Positions 7,655-15,517 of a DNA stretch of 39,178 nt are shown piece after piece. Below the pieces are notes generated by a model, which saw only the letters and a list, made by a program, of their open reading frames with translations, did not search any database and was not told the origin of the DNA. This stretch comes from Bacilli bacterium (GTDB lineage: Bacteria; Bacillota_I; Bacilli_A; RF39; UBA660). Numbering within the stretch: position 1 is the first letter of the stretch; each line of letters opens with the position of its first letter. Location of the stretch: positions 1 through 39,178 of the forward strand of contig CAKJXT010000029.1 of the NCBI GenBank assembly GCA_918219625.1. Reading direction: 5' to 3'. Both the position numbers and the translations under genes were made by a program.

Positions 7655-8750
7655 ATGGATAAAGAAATTTTAAATATATATGATAACTATAAAACAAGAA
7701 TAGAAGACTTATGGAGGTTACTTTGAACCAGAAAGAAAACAAAAGAGAATACAAGAACTAGAAATAGAAATGAATAAAACAAACTTCTGGGATGATAAAA
7801 AACAAAGTGAAAAGGTAATAAATGAGCTAAATAATTTAAGGAATACCATTGACAAATGTGCAACACTAAAAAATAAAATTGACAGTGCTATAGAACTAAC
7901 AAGTATGATAGAAGACGAAGAAGTAAAAGAAGTCTTAAATGAAGACATAAAAGAAATAGAAGAACAATTAAACAATCTAGAAAACTTATTAGTACTAAAT
8001 GGTAAATATGATAAAGAAGACGCAATAATTGAAATACATCCAGGAGCAGGTGGAACTGAATCATGTGATTGGGCAAATATGTTATATAGAATGTATACAA
8101 GATGGTGTGAAAAGAAAAACTACAAAACAGAAACAATAGAATACCAAGAAGGAGAAGTTGCAGGATTAAAAAGTGTAACAATCCTAGTAAAAGGAATGTA
8201 TGCATATGGATATCTAAAATGTGAAAAAGGAGTACATAGACTAATTAGAATATCACCATTTGATTCAGGAGCACGAAGACATACATCATTCGCATCAGTA
8301 GATATCATGCCATATATAGAGGACAATATAGAAGTAGATATAAATCCAAATGATATAAGAATAGATATATATAGAAGTAGTGGAAATGGTGGTCAAGGCG
8401 TAAATACAACAGACTCTGCAGTAAGAATAGTACACCTTCCAACAAAAATAACAGTAACATGTCAAGATGAACGAAGTCAAATAATGAATAAAGAAAAAGC
8501 AATGAGAGTCTTAAAAAGTAAACTATACCAATTAGAACAAGAAAAAAGAAACAAAGAACTAAAAGAAATTCAAGGAATACAAAAGGAAATAAACTTTGGA
8601 TCACAAATAAGAAGCTACATAATGCATCCATACTCAATGGTAAAAGATCACAGAACTAATACAGAAACAAGTAACGTTACAAAAGTGCTAGATGGGGATA
8701 TAGACATATTTATAAATGATGTTTTAAAAGGTGGTGTTGTAGATGAATAA
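7655..8750 (+). CDS. prfB: Peptide chain release factor 2 (programmed +1 frameshift)
   Basis: RF2 reads UAA and UGA stops and triggers peptide release. Translation starts at ATG 7655 (after TTGGAGGATTAAAA), runs 23 codons to CTT and meets an in-frame TGA at 7724. A +1 shift skips one T and continues as GAA CCA GAA to 8750, giving about 364 residues, the normal RF2 length. The part after the shift shows SPFDSG (the SPF anticodon-like tripeptide of RF2) and SGNGGQGVNTTDSAVR, with the GGQ catalytic loop at about 245-247. An ORF caller would start it at 7770 and lose the N-terminus. The gene overlaps the next one by 8 nt. Its presence shows that UGA is a stop in this organism. Confidence 0.95.
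7713..7726 (+). promoter_or_regulatory. prfB programmed +1 frameshift site
   Basis: GGAGG (7713-7717), an internal Shine-Dalgarno-like element, is followed after exactly 3 nt by CTT TGA (7721-7726). This is the classic RF2 autoregulatory arrangement, in which slow decoding of UGA at low RF2 favours P-site slippage on CUU. The base after TGA is A rather than the more common C. Confidence 0.93.
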
Positions 8751-9606
8751 AGAAGATAACATATTAAAACTAATATATAAAAAAGATAGACTAATAAGAT
8801 GGGCATTTTTCTTATTGGGATTACTATTAATTTCAGTGGCATATAATGTATTTATACTTCCAAACAACATAGTATATGGAATGGGCGGAGTAGGAGTAAT
8901 ACTATATAGAACAAAAGGTATCGATCCTTCGCTAGTAATATTAATGGGCTCTATAATATTATTAACATTAAGTTATTTTACACTAGGATGGGAAAAAACA
9001 AAAAACTCAATAATAGGTTCACTACTATATCCAGTATTTGTAAAATTAACAGGACCACTTAGTGGATATTTAGATTTTGGCGCAACAGAAGCAATCGTTA
9101 CAGTAATATGTGGTTCAGTATTAAATGGATTTGGACTAGGACTAGTATTTAAATCAGGATTTACAACAGGAGGAACAGACATACTAAATCAAATAGTATC
9201 GAAATACGCAAAAATATCAATAGGGAAAGCAATGCTATTTACTGATGGAATAATAGTCGCAATCGCAATGTTTGTATTTGGATTCCAAAAATTCATATAC
9301 TCAATAATTAATATGTATTTAATAGGATTTATGACAGATAAAGTAATACTAGGAATATCTGAATCAAAATGTTTCTACATAATAACAGAAAAAGAAGATG
9401 AAATAAAAGAATTTATATTAAAAAATCTTAGTCATGGAGTTACAGTACTAGAAGCAAGAGGTGGATATACAGGAAATAAACAAAAAGTAATAATGTGCAT
9501 AATACCAACAAAAGAATATTTTAAAACAAAAGAAGGAATAAAAACTATAGACAAAGATGCATTCTTCCTTGCAACAGATGCATACGAAGTAAGTGGAGTA
9601 AAATAG
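8743..9606 (+). CDS. YitT family membrane protein (DUF161/DUF2179)
   Basis: 287 residues. The N-terminal two thirds hold five or six membrane segments with the YitT patterns FILPNNIVYGMGGVGVIL near 38-55 and SGFTTGGTDILNQIV near 136-150. The C-terminal soluble DUF2179 domain (about 205-285) includes GVTVLEARGGYTG and a conserved DPDAF-like tail (KDAFFLATDAYEVSG). YitT proteins are widespread in Firmicutes with no settled function; transport is suspected. The start ATG overlaps the end of prfB in ATGAATAA, and ftsE follows 9 nt after the stop. The genes prfB-yitT-ftsE-ftsX thus look like one operon. Confidence 0.85.
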   Translation: MNKEDNILKLIYKKDRLIRWAFFLLGLLLISVAYNVFILPNNIVYGMGGVGVILYRTKGIDPSLVILMGSIILLTLSYFTLGWEKTKNSIIGSLLYPVFVKLTGPLSGYLDFGATEAIVTVICGSVLNGFGLGLVFKSGFTTGGTDILNQIVSKYAKISIGKAMLFTDGIIVAIAMFVFGFQKFIYSIINMYLIGFMTDKVILGISESKCFYIITEKEDEIKEFILKNLSHGVTVLEARGGYTGNKQKVIMCIIPTKEYFKTKEGIKTIDKDAFFLATDAYEVSGVK

Positions 9607-9615
9607 GAGGTTAAA

Positions 9616-10311
9616 ATGGACTTAATAAGAATTAGAAACGCAAAAAAAACATATAAAAATGGTGTAACTGCAATACAAGATCTAGATTTAGATATAAAAA
9701 AAGGAGAATTTGTATTCGTCATAGGATCAACTGGATGTGGTAAATCAACGCTAATCAAAATGTTATATAGAGAAGAAAAACCAACAAGCGGAAAAATTAT
9801 AGTTGGTGGTATAGACGTTGGAAAATTAAGAAATGCAAAAGTATATAAACTAAGAAGAAAAATAGGAGTAGTATTCCAAGACTTCAAATTACTTCCAAAA
9901 CTAACAGTATTTGAAAATGTTGCTTTCGCATTAGAAATATTTGGACTACCAAAAAAAGAAATCTATGAAAAAGTAATAAAGGTATTAGACTTAGTTGGAT
10001 TAAAAAATAAAGCAAAACAATATCCAACACACTTATCAGGTGGAGAACAACAAAGAGTCGCAATCGCAAGAGCTATAGTAAATGGACCAAAACTATTAAT
10101 ATGTGACGAACCAACAGGAAACCTAGATGAAGTTACTAGTATGGAAATAATGAAAGTACTAGACGAAATAAATAAACTAGGTACAACAATAATAATGGTT
10201 ACACATGATACAGATATAGTTAATAGAATGAAAAAGAGAGTAATTCTACTAGATACAGGAAGAATTCTAAAAGACTACCAGGAAGGAGAATATGTACATG
10301 AAAGCAATTAG
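9616..10311 (+). CDS. ftsE: Cell division ATP-binding protein FtsE
   Basis: 231 residues, the standard FtsE length. ABC-ATPase motifs are complete: Walker A GSTGCGKST at 37-45, Q-loop in VFQDFKLLP near 87-95, signature LSGGEQQRVAIARA at 140-153, Walker B LLICDEPTGNLD at 160-171 and the switch His in MVTHD. The VFQDFKLL Q-loop and EPTGNLD stretch are characteristic of FtsE. With FtsX it forms an ATP-driven complex at the septum that activates peptidoglycan hydrolases. ATG follows AGGAGGTTAAA. It overlaps ftsX, implying translational coupling. The partner hydrolase (such as PcsB or CwlO) is not obvious in this window. Confidence 0.96.
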   Translation: MDLIRIRNAKKTYKNGVTAIQDLDLDIKKGEFVFVIGSTGCGKSTLIKMLYREEKPTSGKIIVGGIDVGKLRNAKVYKLRRKIGVVFQDFKLLPKLTVFENVAFALEIFGLPKKEIYEKVIKVLDLVGLKNKAKQYPTHLSGGEQQRVAIARAIVNGPKLLICDEPTGNLDEVTSMEIMKVLDEINKLGTTIIMVTHDTDIVNRMKKRVILLDTGRILKDYQEGEYVHESN

Positions 10312-11197
10312 AATATTTACAAGAAATGTAAGAGACTCATTTAAAAGTGTTTTCAGAAACTTCTCACTTTCACTAGCATCAATATCATGTATCACAATAA
10401 CACTAATAGTAGTCGCAATCGCAATGGTATTATCACAAAATGTTAATAACTTTACAGAATTAGTAGAAAGAGATGTAACAATAGTTGCATTCCTAAAAAG
10501 AGATGTAACAGAAGAACAAACGCAAACAATAAATTCACAAATAAATAATCTACCATATATAGATAGCGTAGTATATAAATCAAAAATGGAACTATCAGAA
10601 GAAATGATGAATTCTAGTGATGTATTTAAAAGTGTAATGCAAAACTGGGATGAAACATCAACGCCAATCCAAGCTACATACCAAGTAAAAGTAAAAGACA
10701 TAAACGAAATAAAATATGTAGCAGAACAAATTGGAAAGATGGAAGGTGTAGATATAGTAAAATATGGAGAAGGAATGGTAGAACAACTAGTATCACTTTT
10801 TGATATAATTAGAAAAATATGTGTTGGAATGGTAATTGCCTTAATAATAGTAACAGCCTTCCTAATAACAAACACAATAAAAATAACAATATTCTCAAGA
10901 AAAAGAGAAATAGAGATAATGAGACTAGTAGGAGCATCAAATATAAATATAAAAATACCATTTATCCTAGAAGGTTTATTCTTAGGAATAATGGGATCAA
11001 TAATACCAATAGGATTAACAATATTTGGATACACAGAACTATACAAAAAATTTGATGGACAATTATTCTCACCATTTATAAAACTCATAACACCAGAGCC
11101 ATTCGTATACATGATTTCATTAGTATTAATAGGAATAGGTATAGCAGTAGGTATGTTTGGTAGTTATACAGCTGTAAGAAAGCATTTAAAGATATAA
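10298..11197 (+). CDS. ftsX: Cell division protein FtsX
   Basis: About 299 residues from ATG 10298. That start has GGAAGGAG at proper spacing, while the alternative ATG at 10292 sits only 3 nt after it. Topology is typical FtsX: a cytoplasmic N-terminus (MKAIRIFTRNVRDSFK), a first membrane segment (about 28-47), an extracellular loop domain (about 50-165) that senses or activates hydrolases, then three membrane segments. The conserved cytoplasmic stretch KREIEIMRLVGASN lies near 204-217. It overlaps ftsE by 14 nt. FtsEX couples ATP hydrolysis to septal wall cleavage, and in Bacilli also to sporulation or elongation hydrolases. Confidence 0.95.
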   Translation: MKAIRIFTRNVRDSFKSVFRNFSLSLASISCITITLIVVAIAMVLSQNVNNFTELVERDVTIVAFLKRDVTEEQTQTINSQINNLPYIDSVVYKSKMELSEEMMNSSDVFKSVMQNWDETSTPIQATYQVKVKDINEIKYVAEQIGKMEGVDIVKYGEGMVEQLVSLFDIIRKICVGMVIALIIVTAFLITNTIKITIFSRKREIEIMRLVGASNINIKIPFILEGLFLGIMGSIIPIGLTIFGYTELYKKFDGQLFSPFIKLITPEPFVYMISLVLIGIGIAVGMFGSYTAVRKHLKI

Positions 11198-11213
11198 TTT
11201 TATATCTTTTTTT
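11188..11213 (+). terminator. Intrinsic terminator of the prfB-yitT-ftsEX unit
   Basis: AAAGATATA pairs with TATATCTTT across the ftsX stop codon, and a seven-T run follows. Confidence 0.85.
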
Positions 11214-11217
11214 GTGC

Positions 11218-11240
11218 AAAAAAGGAACCATAAGGTTCCA
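11218..11240 (-). terminator. Intrinsic terminator of the minus-strand remnant
   Basis: Read on the minus strand, TGGAACC-TTAT-GGTTCC is followed by six T. It lies just past the stop of the 11246-11629 ORF. Confidence 0.8.
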
Positions 11241-11245
11241 TATTT

Positions 11246-11629
11246 TTATTTTAATGAATTGATTTCTTCAATACTTAAACCAGTACATTCAGAAATAAAA
11301 GTAATATCAGAATTTCTTTCTAACATCTTTTTAGCTATTTCAATGTTACGTTCCATTTTTCCATCCTGTTTACCATTTTCATAACCTTCATCCTTAATAG
11401 AATTCATAAGTTTCTTTTGAACAAACTCATAATCATATTCATCAACAAACTTATTATTCATACCTAATCGCCTCAATTCTTCAATGATAAAATAATTAGA
11501 ATCACCCTTATCAACTATAGAATACATTTCTTCATAGCTTTTACAAGAAAATAATCTTAATCTTTTATCAATCTCGTTACTTCTATGATAACACGCTTTG
11601 TTAAATATTGGCAAGAATATTTCAAACAT
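11246..11629 (-). pseudogene. C-terminal remnant of a PD-(D/E)XK nuclease-family (Rpn-like) transposase
   Basis: The 127-residue ORF matches only the C-terminal half of PDDEXK_2/Rpn-type proteins. It has IDKRLRLFSCKSYEEMYSI near 20-38, a Lys/Glu-rich GYENGKQDGKMERNIEIAKKML stretch and the terminal helix-turn pattern ITFISECTGLSIEEINSL. The N-terminal nuclease core with its catalytic D...E-x-K is absent, and the bases upstream do not code for it. No ribosome binding site precedes the ATG. I read it as a truncated, probably non-functional remnant of an element related to recombination-promoting nucleases. A terminator is retained, and a dispersed repeat copy lies 22 nt upstream. Confidence 0.65.
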
Positions 11630-11650
11630 TTCTATATCAAATATAAAAAT

Positions 11651-11728
11651 ACAGATAATTAAAATATGTATACAAAAATTAAAAATCAGTAAAAATAAAA
11701 TTACTGATTACCTAAAACTGTAAAATCG
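11651..11728. repeat. Dispersed 78-bp repeat, copy A
   Basis: Aligns without gaps to 24058-24135, with 65 of 78 identical bases by hand count. Both copies start ACAGATAATTAAAAT and end TAAAATCG, followed by an A run. Both lie just upstream of minus-strand accessory genes. High A+T content lowers the significance, but the GC-containing blocks (TGTATACA, AATCG) are conserved. Confidence 0.55.
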
Positions 11729-11732
11729 TAAA

Positions 11733-11760
11733 AAAAAAACAAAGCTTATTCAGCTTCGTT
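11733..11760 (-). terminator. Intrinsic terminator of spoVG
   Basis: On the minus strand, AACGAAGCT pairs with AGCTTTGTT (one G-U) around the stop codon, followed by a long T run. Confidence 0.85.
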
Positions 11761-12015
11761 GTATTTAGCAATAATAGCTTCTTCAAATAGAGCTCTAGTT
11801 TCAGAATTTAGTGGATGACAAATATCTTTGTATTTTACTTCTCCATCTTCTCCTTCAACTTTTCTACTTGGCATAGCGATGAATAATTTTTCATCACCTT
11901 CAATAATTCTAATATCATTTATTAGAAAGCAATCGTCGATAGTAACTCTTGCAAACCCTCTTATTCTAGAACCTTCCTTTGACTTTTTTGTAACATCTAC
12001 TTGTGTAATTTTCAA
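11746..12015 (-). CDS. spoVG: Septation/sporulation regulator SpoVG
   Basis: 89 residues with the highly conserved SpoVG core: an N-terminal MKITQVDV strand, RIRGFARVTIDDCFLINDIRIIEG near 17-40 and MPSRKV near 49-54. A tail follows with DICHPLNSETRALFEEAI near 65-82. SpoVG is a small site-specific nucleic-acid-binding regulator involved in asymmetric septation and other stationary-phase programmes. The start codon is TTG at 12015, preceded on the minus strand by GGGAGAG with a 6-nt spacer; no nearby ATG fits. It lies downstream of veg and yabG, preserving the order seen around the Bacillus subtilis yabG-veg-spoVG region, with its own promoter and terminator. Confidence 0.96.
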   Translation of the reverse strand: MKITQVDVTKKSKEGSRIRGFARVTIDDCFLINDIRIIEGDEKLFIAMPSRKVEGEDGEVKYKDICHPLNSETRALFEEAIIAKYNEAE

Positions 12016-12050
12016 GCTAATCTCTCCCTTCAGTTATTGTTTACAAGATT

Positions 12051-12079
12051 AGTATATAATATTTTAAAACAAAAATCAA
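12051..12079 (-). promoter_or_regulatory. spoVG promoter
   Basis: On the minus strand: TTGATT (12079-12074), a 17-nt spacer, TATACT (12056-12051), about 36 nt before the TTG start codon. It looks sigma-A-like; in B. subtilis the gene is also under sigma-H. Confidence 0.6.
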
Positions 12080-12081
12080 TA

Positions 12082-12300
12082 CTAATAATCTATTTTTATT
12101 GTTTTAGTCATAACATCTGTATATGTAAATGACTTAATCTCACATCTTTTATCACGAACCTCAACAATAAACACATTTTTATAAGTCTCTTTTATTTTAG
12201 CACGGTACTTCTCAAACTTGTTTCTCCCTAAATTGCACTTGATAACAACATCATTACCTATATTATCAGAAACCTTATCCTTAATTTCCTGTAAAGTCAT
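12082..12300 (-). CDS. veg: Veg protein
   Basis: 72 residues matching the Veg family along its length: MTLQEIKDKVSDNIGNDV, then KCNLGRNKFEKYRAKIKETYKNVFIVEV near 21-48, then SFTYTDVMTKTIKI at the end. Veg is a small SH3-like protein of low-GC Gram-positives, abundant in vegetative cells and linked to biofilm control in B. subtilis. It lies 8 nt downstream of yabG with a TAAGGAGATAT ribosome binding site on the minus strand, so co-transcription is likely. The synteny supports the call. Confidence 0.95.
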   Translation of the reverse strand: MTLQEIKDKVSDNIGNDVVIKCNLGRNKFEKYRAKIKETYKNVFIVEVRDKRCEIKSFTYTDVMTKTIKIDY

Positions 12301-12308
12301 ATATCTCC

Positions 12309-13091
12309 TTATCTAGGATAACCAACATACATAGTACCTTTAGTAATAATCCCACCAATACCAGAAGGCCCATACTTAGTGTTACCCAAAATAGACTTCA
12401 AATCAATATCCTTACTAGCTAAAGACAAACTAACCTTAGTAGCTATAATGGCAGGATCTAAAGCATGAATATTAATACGCTTAGGACTAGAAGCAAAATT
12501 AGCCCCTGCCTTAATTAACTCCTCATAATTAGACTGACACGCTCCAGCAATTATAATCAACTTATCATGCTCCTTCTCATATAAACGAGCCTCTTTAACT
12601 GCCTCAATAAAATTAGAACTATTCTTATAAGAATTTAAATCATTAATATTTCCCTTTTTCTTATAATATGCATCATGACCAGTAATAACAACAATATTAG
12701 GCTTATACTCATTAAGTAAATCATGTATTTTTAAAGGAATAACATCCTCAGTCTCATTTATACACATAGCCCATATATTAGACTCTTCATAAAATTTTGA
12801 ACAGCGTTTCAAATAATCAGAATCACCATCTATATGAAGAATCTTACCAGGTAAATAAAAATAATCAGTGCGATCTAAATCCTCATGAATCTTAATTCGT
12901 TCTAAAAAAGAACTCTCATCATCAATATCCTGATCCTCATATTTAACTAAATCTTCTAAAAAAGCATCCGCAATGAGTCTAACATTAAGACCGCTTAAAT
13001 AATAAATGCCATCAATAATATCAGTAATAAAAAAAACAGTATCATTGTTATGTGACTTACGAGTTACTAAATCCCCAACATCAAAATCCAT
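12309..13091 (-). CDS. yabG: Sporulation-specific protease YabG
   Basis: 260 residues from ATG 13091; an in-frame GTG at 13100 overlaps the GGGTGA ribosome binding site and is rejected. Strong YabG signatures run throughout: GDLVTRKSHNNDTVFFI at the N-terminus, then FYLPGKILHIDGDSDYL, then VVITGHDAY.KK.G.INDLNSYKNS. The C-terminal third has IIAGACQSN..L..AGANFASSPKRINIHALDP and GGIITKGTMYVG. YabG is a cysteine-type protease that processes spore coat proteins. Its catalytic-type His (GHDAY) and Cys (GACQS) motifs are both present. It lies in the conserved yabG-veg cluster. A CATATATT box lies about 15-25 nt upstream on the minus strand, which could be a late-sporulation promoter; this is weak. 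Confidence 0.96.
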   Translation of the reverse strand: MDFDVGDLVTRKSHNNDTVFFITDIIDGIYYLSGLNVRLIADAFLEDLVKYEDQDIDDESSFLERIKIHEDLDRTDYFYLPGKILHIDGDSDYLKRCSKFYEESNIWAMCINETEDVIPLKIHDLLNEYKPNIVVITGHDAYYKKKGNINDLNSYKNSSNFIEAVKEARLYEKEHDKLIIIAGACQSNYEELIKAGANFASSPKRINIHALDPAIIATKVSLSLASKDIDLKSILGNTKYGPSGIGGIITKGTMYVGYPR

Positions 13092-13148
13092 AACTATCAC
13101 CCAATTAAATATATGAAATAATTAAAAAAGTATGTTTTTAAAATAAAA

Positions 13149-13159
13149 TTTGTTATAAT
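13149..13159 (+). promoter_or_regulatory. Extended -10 promoter element
   Basis: TG-T-TATAAT (TATAAT at 13154-13159) with no good -35 box, 17 nt before the ATG at 13176. It implies a very short leader and lies between divergent yabG and the membrane-protein gene. Confidence 0.5.
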
Positions 13160-13175
13160 GTAGATGGGTGATAGA

Positions 13176-13829
13176 ATGTCAATAATAAAAAAGTACTTCA
13201 TACTATTCATAATATACTCATTTATTGGATGGTTAATGGAAGTATTAATAACGCTAATAAGAGACAAAAAAATAGTAGATAGAGGATTTCTAATAGGACC
13301 ATACTGCCCAATATATGGAACAGGATGTATACTTCTAATAACCCTTCTAAATAAATACAAAAGCGACCCCATAACACTATTCATAATGTCAATACTAATA
13401 TGTTCAATACTAGAATATACAACAAGTTATGTAATGGAAAAACTATTCAAAGCAAGATGGTGGGATTATTCAAAATTTAAATTCAATATAAATGGAAGAA
13501 TTTGTTTAGAAACAATGATACCATTTGGAATATTAGGAGTACTTGTAGTATATTACTTAAATCCATTTCTATTAAAAACAATTAATACAAACACAATATT
13601 ATTTACAATAATGATAATAATATTTATAACGGACTTTTTTATATCATTTGGGATAATAACAAGCTTAAAAACAACAATAAATGATATAACAAAAGATAGT
13701 ACAGAAGAAATAACAAAAAGAGTAAGAGAAATAATAAAACAAAGATCATACTTTCATCAAAGACTTATCAAAGCATTTCCTAACTTTAAATCACCAATTG
13801 AAATATTAAAAGATATTGTAACGAGGTAA
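13176..13829 (+). CDS. Putative ABC-transporter type IV (CmpB-like, PF06541) membrane protein
   Basis: 217 residues from ATG 13176, which follows GGGTGATAGA; the ATG at 13164 lies within that site and close to the predicted transcription start. About five membrane segments. The family motif FIGWLMEVLITLIRDKKIVDRGFLIGPYCPIYGTG is visible near 15-50, and SYVMEKLFKARWWDYS near 83-98. The protein ends in a charged cytoplasmic tail. Despite the family name, a transport role is unproven. It is followed after 2 nt by the CapA-like gene, so the two likely work as a pair in envelope biology. Confidence 0.75.
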   Translation: MSIIKKYFILFIIYSFIGWLMEVLITLIRDKKIVDRGFLIGPYCPIYGTGCILLITLLNKYKSDPITLFIMSILICSILEYTTSYVMEKLFKARWWDYSKFKFNINGRICLETMIPFGILGVLVVYYLNPFLLKTINTNTILFTIMIIIFITDFFISFGIITSLKTTINDITKDSTEEITKRVREIIKQRSYFHQRLIKAFPNFKSPIEILKDIVTR

Positions 13830-13831
13830 AT

Positions 13832-15013
13832 ATGAAAAAATATGTAATACTAATCATTCCGATAATAATACTATTAATAATAATAATTAATCCAAAAAAA
13901 GTAATAAAAAAACTAACAATGGAATATCCAATTAATATGCCAATAAGAAAAAAATTCACTGCAGAACTAACAATAACTGGAGACTTCCTATATGAAGAAC
14001 CATACTATGCAGCTCTAAGAAATGGAGAAGACGAAAATCTATACTTCTCAAAAGTAAAAAAATACTTTCAAAAAGATGATTTAAGCATAGGAAATATGGA
14101 AGTTGTAATATCAGATGGTAATATGGAAATAAGTGGAGTTGGATATAGTTTTTGTGCTCCACAATCTATGGGAAAACAAGTAATAGATTTAGGTATGGAA
14201 GCAATGTCAACCGCAACAAACCACTCAAATGATAGAGGAATGGCAGGAAGAATATCGACAATGAACTTCTTCAAAGAAAACTCAGATATTCTTACATTTG
14301 GAACATATGAAGAAAGAGATGTAACAAAAAATATAAAAGAAATAAATGGTATTAAATTTGGATTCTTAGCTTATACATATAAAACAAATAAAACAATCCC
14401 CAAAAACGAAAGATACTCAATTGGACTATTTAGAGATCCAGACACAGGAACAGTAACAGAAGAATATAAACAAATAATAAAACAAGAAACAGAAACACTA
14501 AGAGACAAGGTAGATGTATTAATAGTCGCAATGCATTGGGGAAATGAATTTACATTCACACCAACAAGCGAACAAGAAATGCTTGCAAACTATCTAAATA
14601 GTTTAGGTGTAGACATAATAATTGGAAACCACTCACACTGCATTCAACCAATAAAATGGATAAATAACGAACATAAAACTTTAGTATACTATTCATTAGG
14701 AAACTTTGTAAGTGCAGATCATATAGTTGATAGGACTGGAGAAACATTTACAAATGCATATCAACTAGGATTAGTATCAAAACTAAATGTAACACTAGAA
14801 GATGGTAAAATAGAAATAGAAAACATTAAAACAGAACCAATAATAGACTACTATGATAAAAACTTAAGAAACTTCATGCTAATACCATATAGCGAATACA
14901 CAGAAGAACAAGAAAAATCACACTATTTATACAATAATAACTTCAATAAAAACTTCATAGAAACAACATATAACAAAGTTATAGATGAAGAATTTAGAAA
15001 TAGAATAAACTGA
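13832..15013 (+). CDS. CapA family (PGA_cap) metallophosphatase-like protein
   Basis: 393 residues, membrane-anchored by an N-terminal hydrophobic segment (about 4-21), with the catalytic domain outside. Motifs of the PGA_cap calcineurin-like family are all present: GDFLYE near 50-55, IGNMEVVIS near 86-94, ATNHSNDRG near 128-136, AMHWGNEF near 232-239 and the metal-binding IIGNHSHCIQPI near 263-274. LVYYSLGNFV follows near 285-294. In Bacillus, CapA takes part in anchoring or export of poly-gamma-glutamate. No capB/capC synthetase genes are nearby, so the substrate here is unknown and a general cell-surface phosphoesterase is as likely. It ends in TGA. Confidence 0.85.
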   Translation: MKKYVILIIPIIILLIIIINPKKVIKKLTMEYPINMPIRKKFTAELTITGDFLYEEPYYAALRNGEDENLYFSKVKKYFQKDDLSIGNMEVVISDGNMEISGVGYSFCAPQSMGKQVIDLGMEAMSTATNHSNDRGMAGRISTMNFFKENSDILTFGTYEERDVTKNIKEINGIKFGFLAYTYKTNKTIPKNERYSIGLFRDPDTGTVTEEYKQIIKQETETLRDKVDVLIVAMHWGNEFTFTPTSEQEMLANYLNSLGVDIIIGNHSHCIQPIKWINNEHKTLVYYSLGNFVSADHIVDRTGETFTNAYQLGLVSKLNVTLEDGKIEIENIKTEPIIDYYDKNLRNFMLIPYSEYTEEQEKSHYLYNNNFNKNFIETTYNKVIDEEFRNRIN

Positions 15014-15023
15014 TTTAAAAATA

Positions 15024-15052
15024 TTGAATAAGAAAAACAATTTTTATATAAT
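15024..15052 (+). promoter_or_regulatory. Sigma-A-like promoter
   Basis: TTGAAT (15024-15029), a 17-nt spacer and TATAAT (15047-15052), 18 nt ahead of the deaminase ATG. Confidence 0.65.
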
Positions 15053-15070
15053 TATACAAGAGGTGTTAAA

Positions 15071-15517
15071 ATGAACAACGATAAATACTATATGGACTAT
15101 GCAAAAGAACTATCCAAAGAAGCAAACTGCATAAAAGGGCATGTAGGCGCAATACTTGTAAAAGATAATGAAATAATCGCAAAAGGAGTAAATAGTGTTC
15201 CGAATGGAATAGAACCATGTACAGAAGAAACATGTATAAGAAAAGTCTTAAAACTAAAAAGTGGAGAAAGACAAGAACTATGTTTTGTAGTCCACGCAGA
15301 ACAAAATGCACTATTAGATGCGTTAGATAAAAAAATAGATGTAAAAGAAAGTACACTATATGTTACGAAACAACCATGTATGATATGCGCAAAAATGTTA
15401 ATAAATGCAGGGATAAAAAGAATAGTTTATTTAAAACCTTATCCAGATATGTATTCAGAAAAAATAATAACAGACGCAAAAATAAAACTAGAAAGATATG
15501 AGGAAATAAATGGGTAA
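15071..15517 (+). CDS. dCMP deaminase / ComEB-like cytidine deaminase
   Basis: 148 residues. Zinc-site motifs are HAEQNA at 75-80 (His75 zinc ligand, Glu77 proton shuttle) and PCMICAK at 102-108 (Cys103 and Cys106). A Cys-containing insertion between strands (PCTEETCIRKVLKLKSG near 49-65, then LC at 70-71) is typical of dCMP deaminases of the ComEB type, which have a second zinc. It should deaminate dCMP to dUMP for thymidylate synthesis. ATG follows AAGAGGTGTTAAA. It overlaps the downstream CYTH gene by 8 nt, so the two are translationally coupled. Confidence 0.9.
   Translation: MNNDKYYMDYAKELSKEANCIKGHVGAILVKDNEIIAKGVNSVPNGIEPCTEETCIRKVLKLKSGERQELCFVVHAEQNALLDALDKKIDVKESTLYVTKQPCMICAKMLINAGIKRIVYLKPYPDMYSEKIITDAKIKLERYEEING

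Noticed and set aside
7770..7772. ATG at 7770 as the start of prfB
   Set aside because: It has no ribosome binding site and would remove about 38 residues. The upstream ATG plus the CTT-TGA shift gives full-length RF2.
13832..15013. A poly-gamma-glutamate capsule operon around the CapA-like gene
   Set aside because: No capB, capC or pgsE-like genes are adjacent; only a PF06541 membrane protein and nucleotide enzymes flank it.
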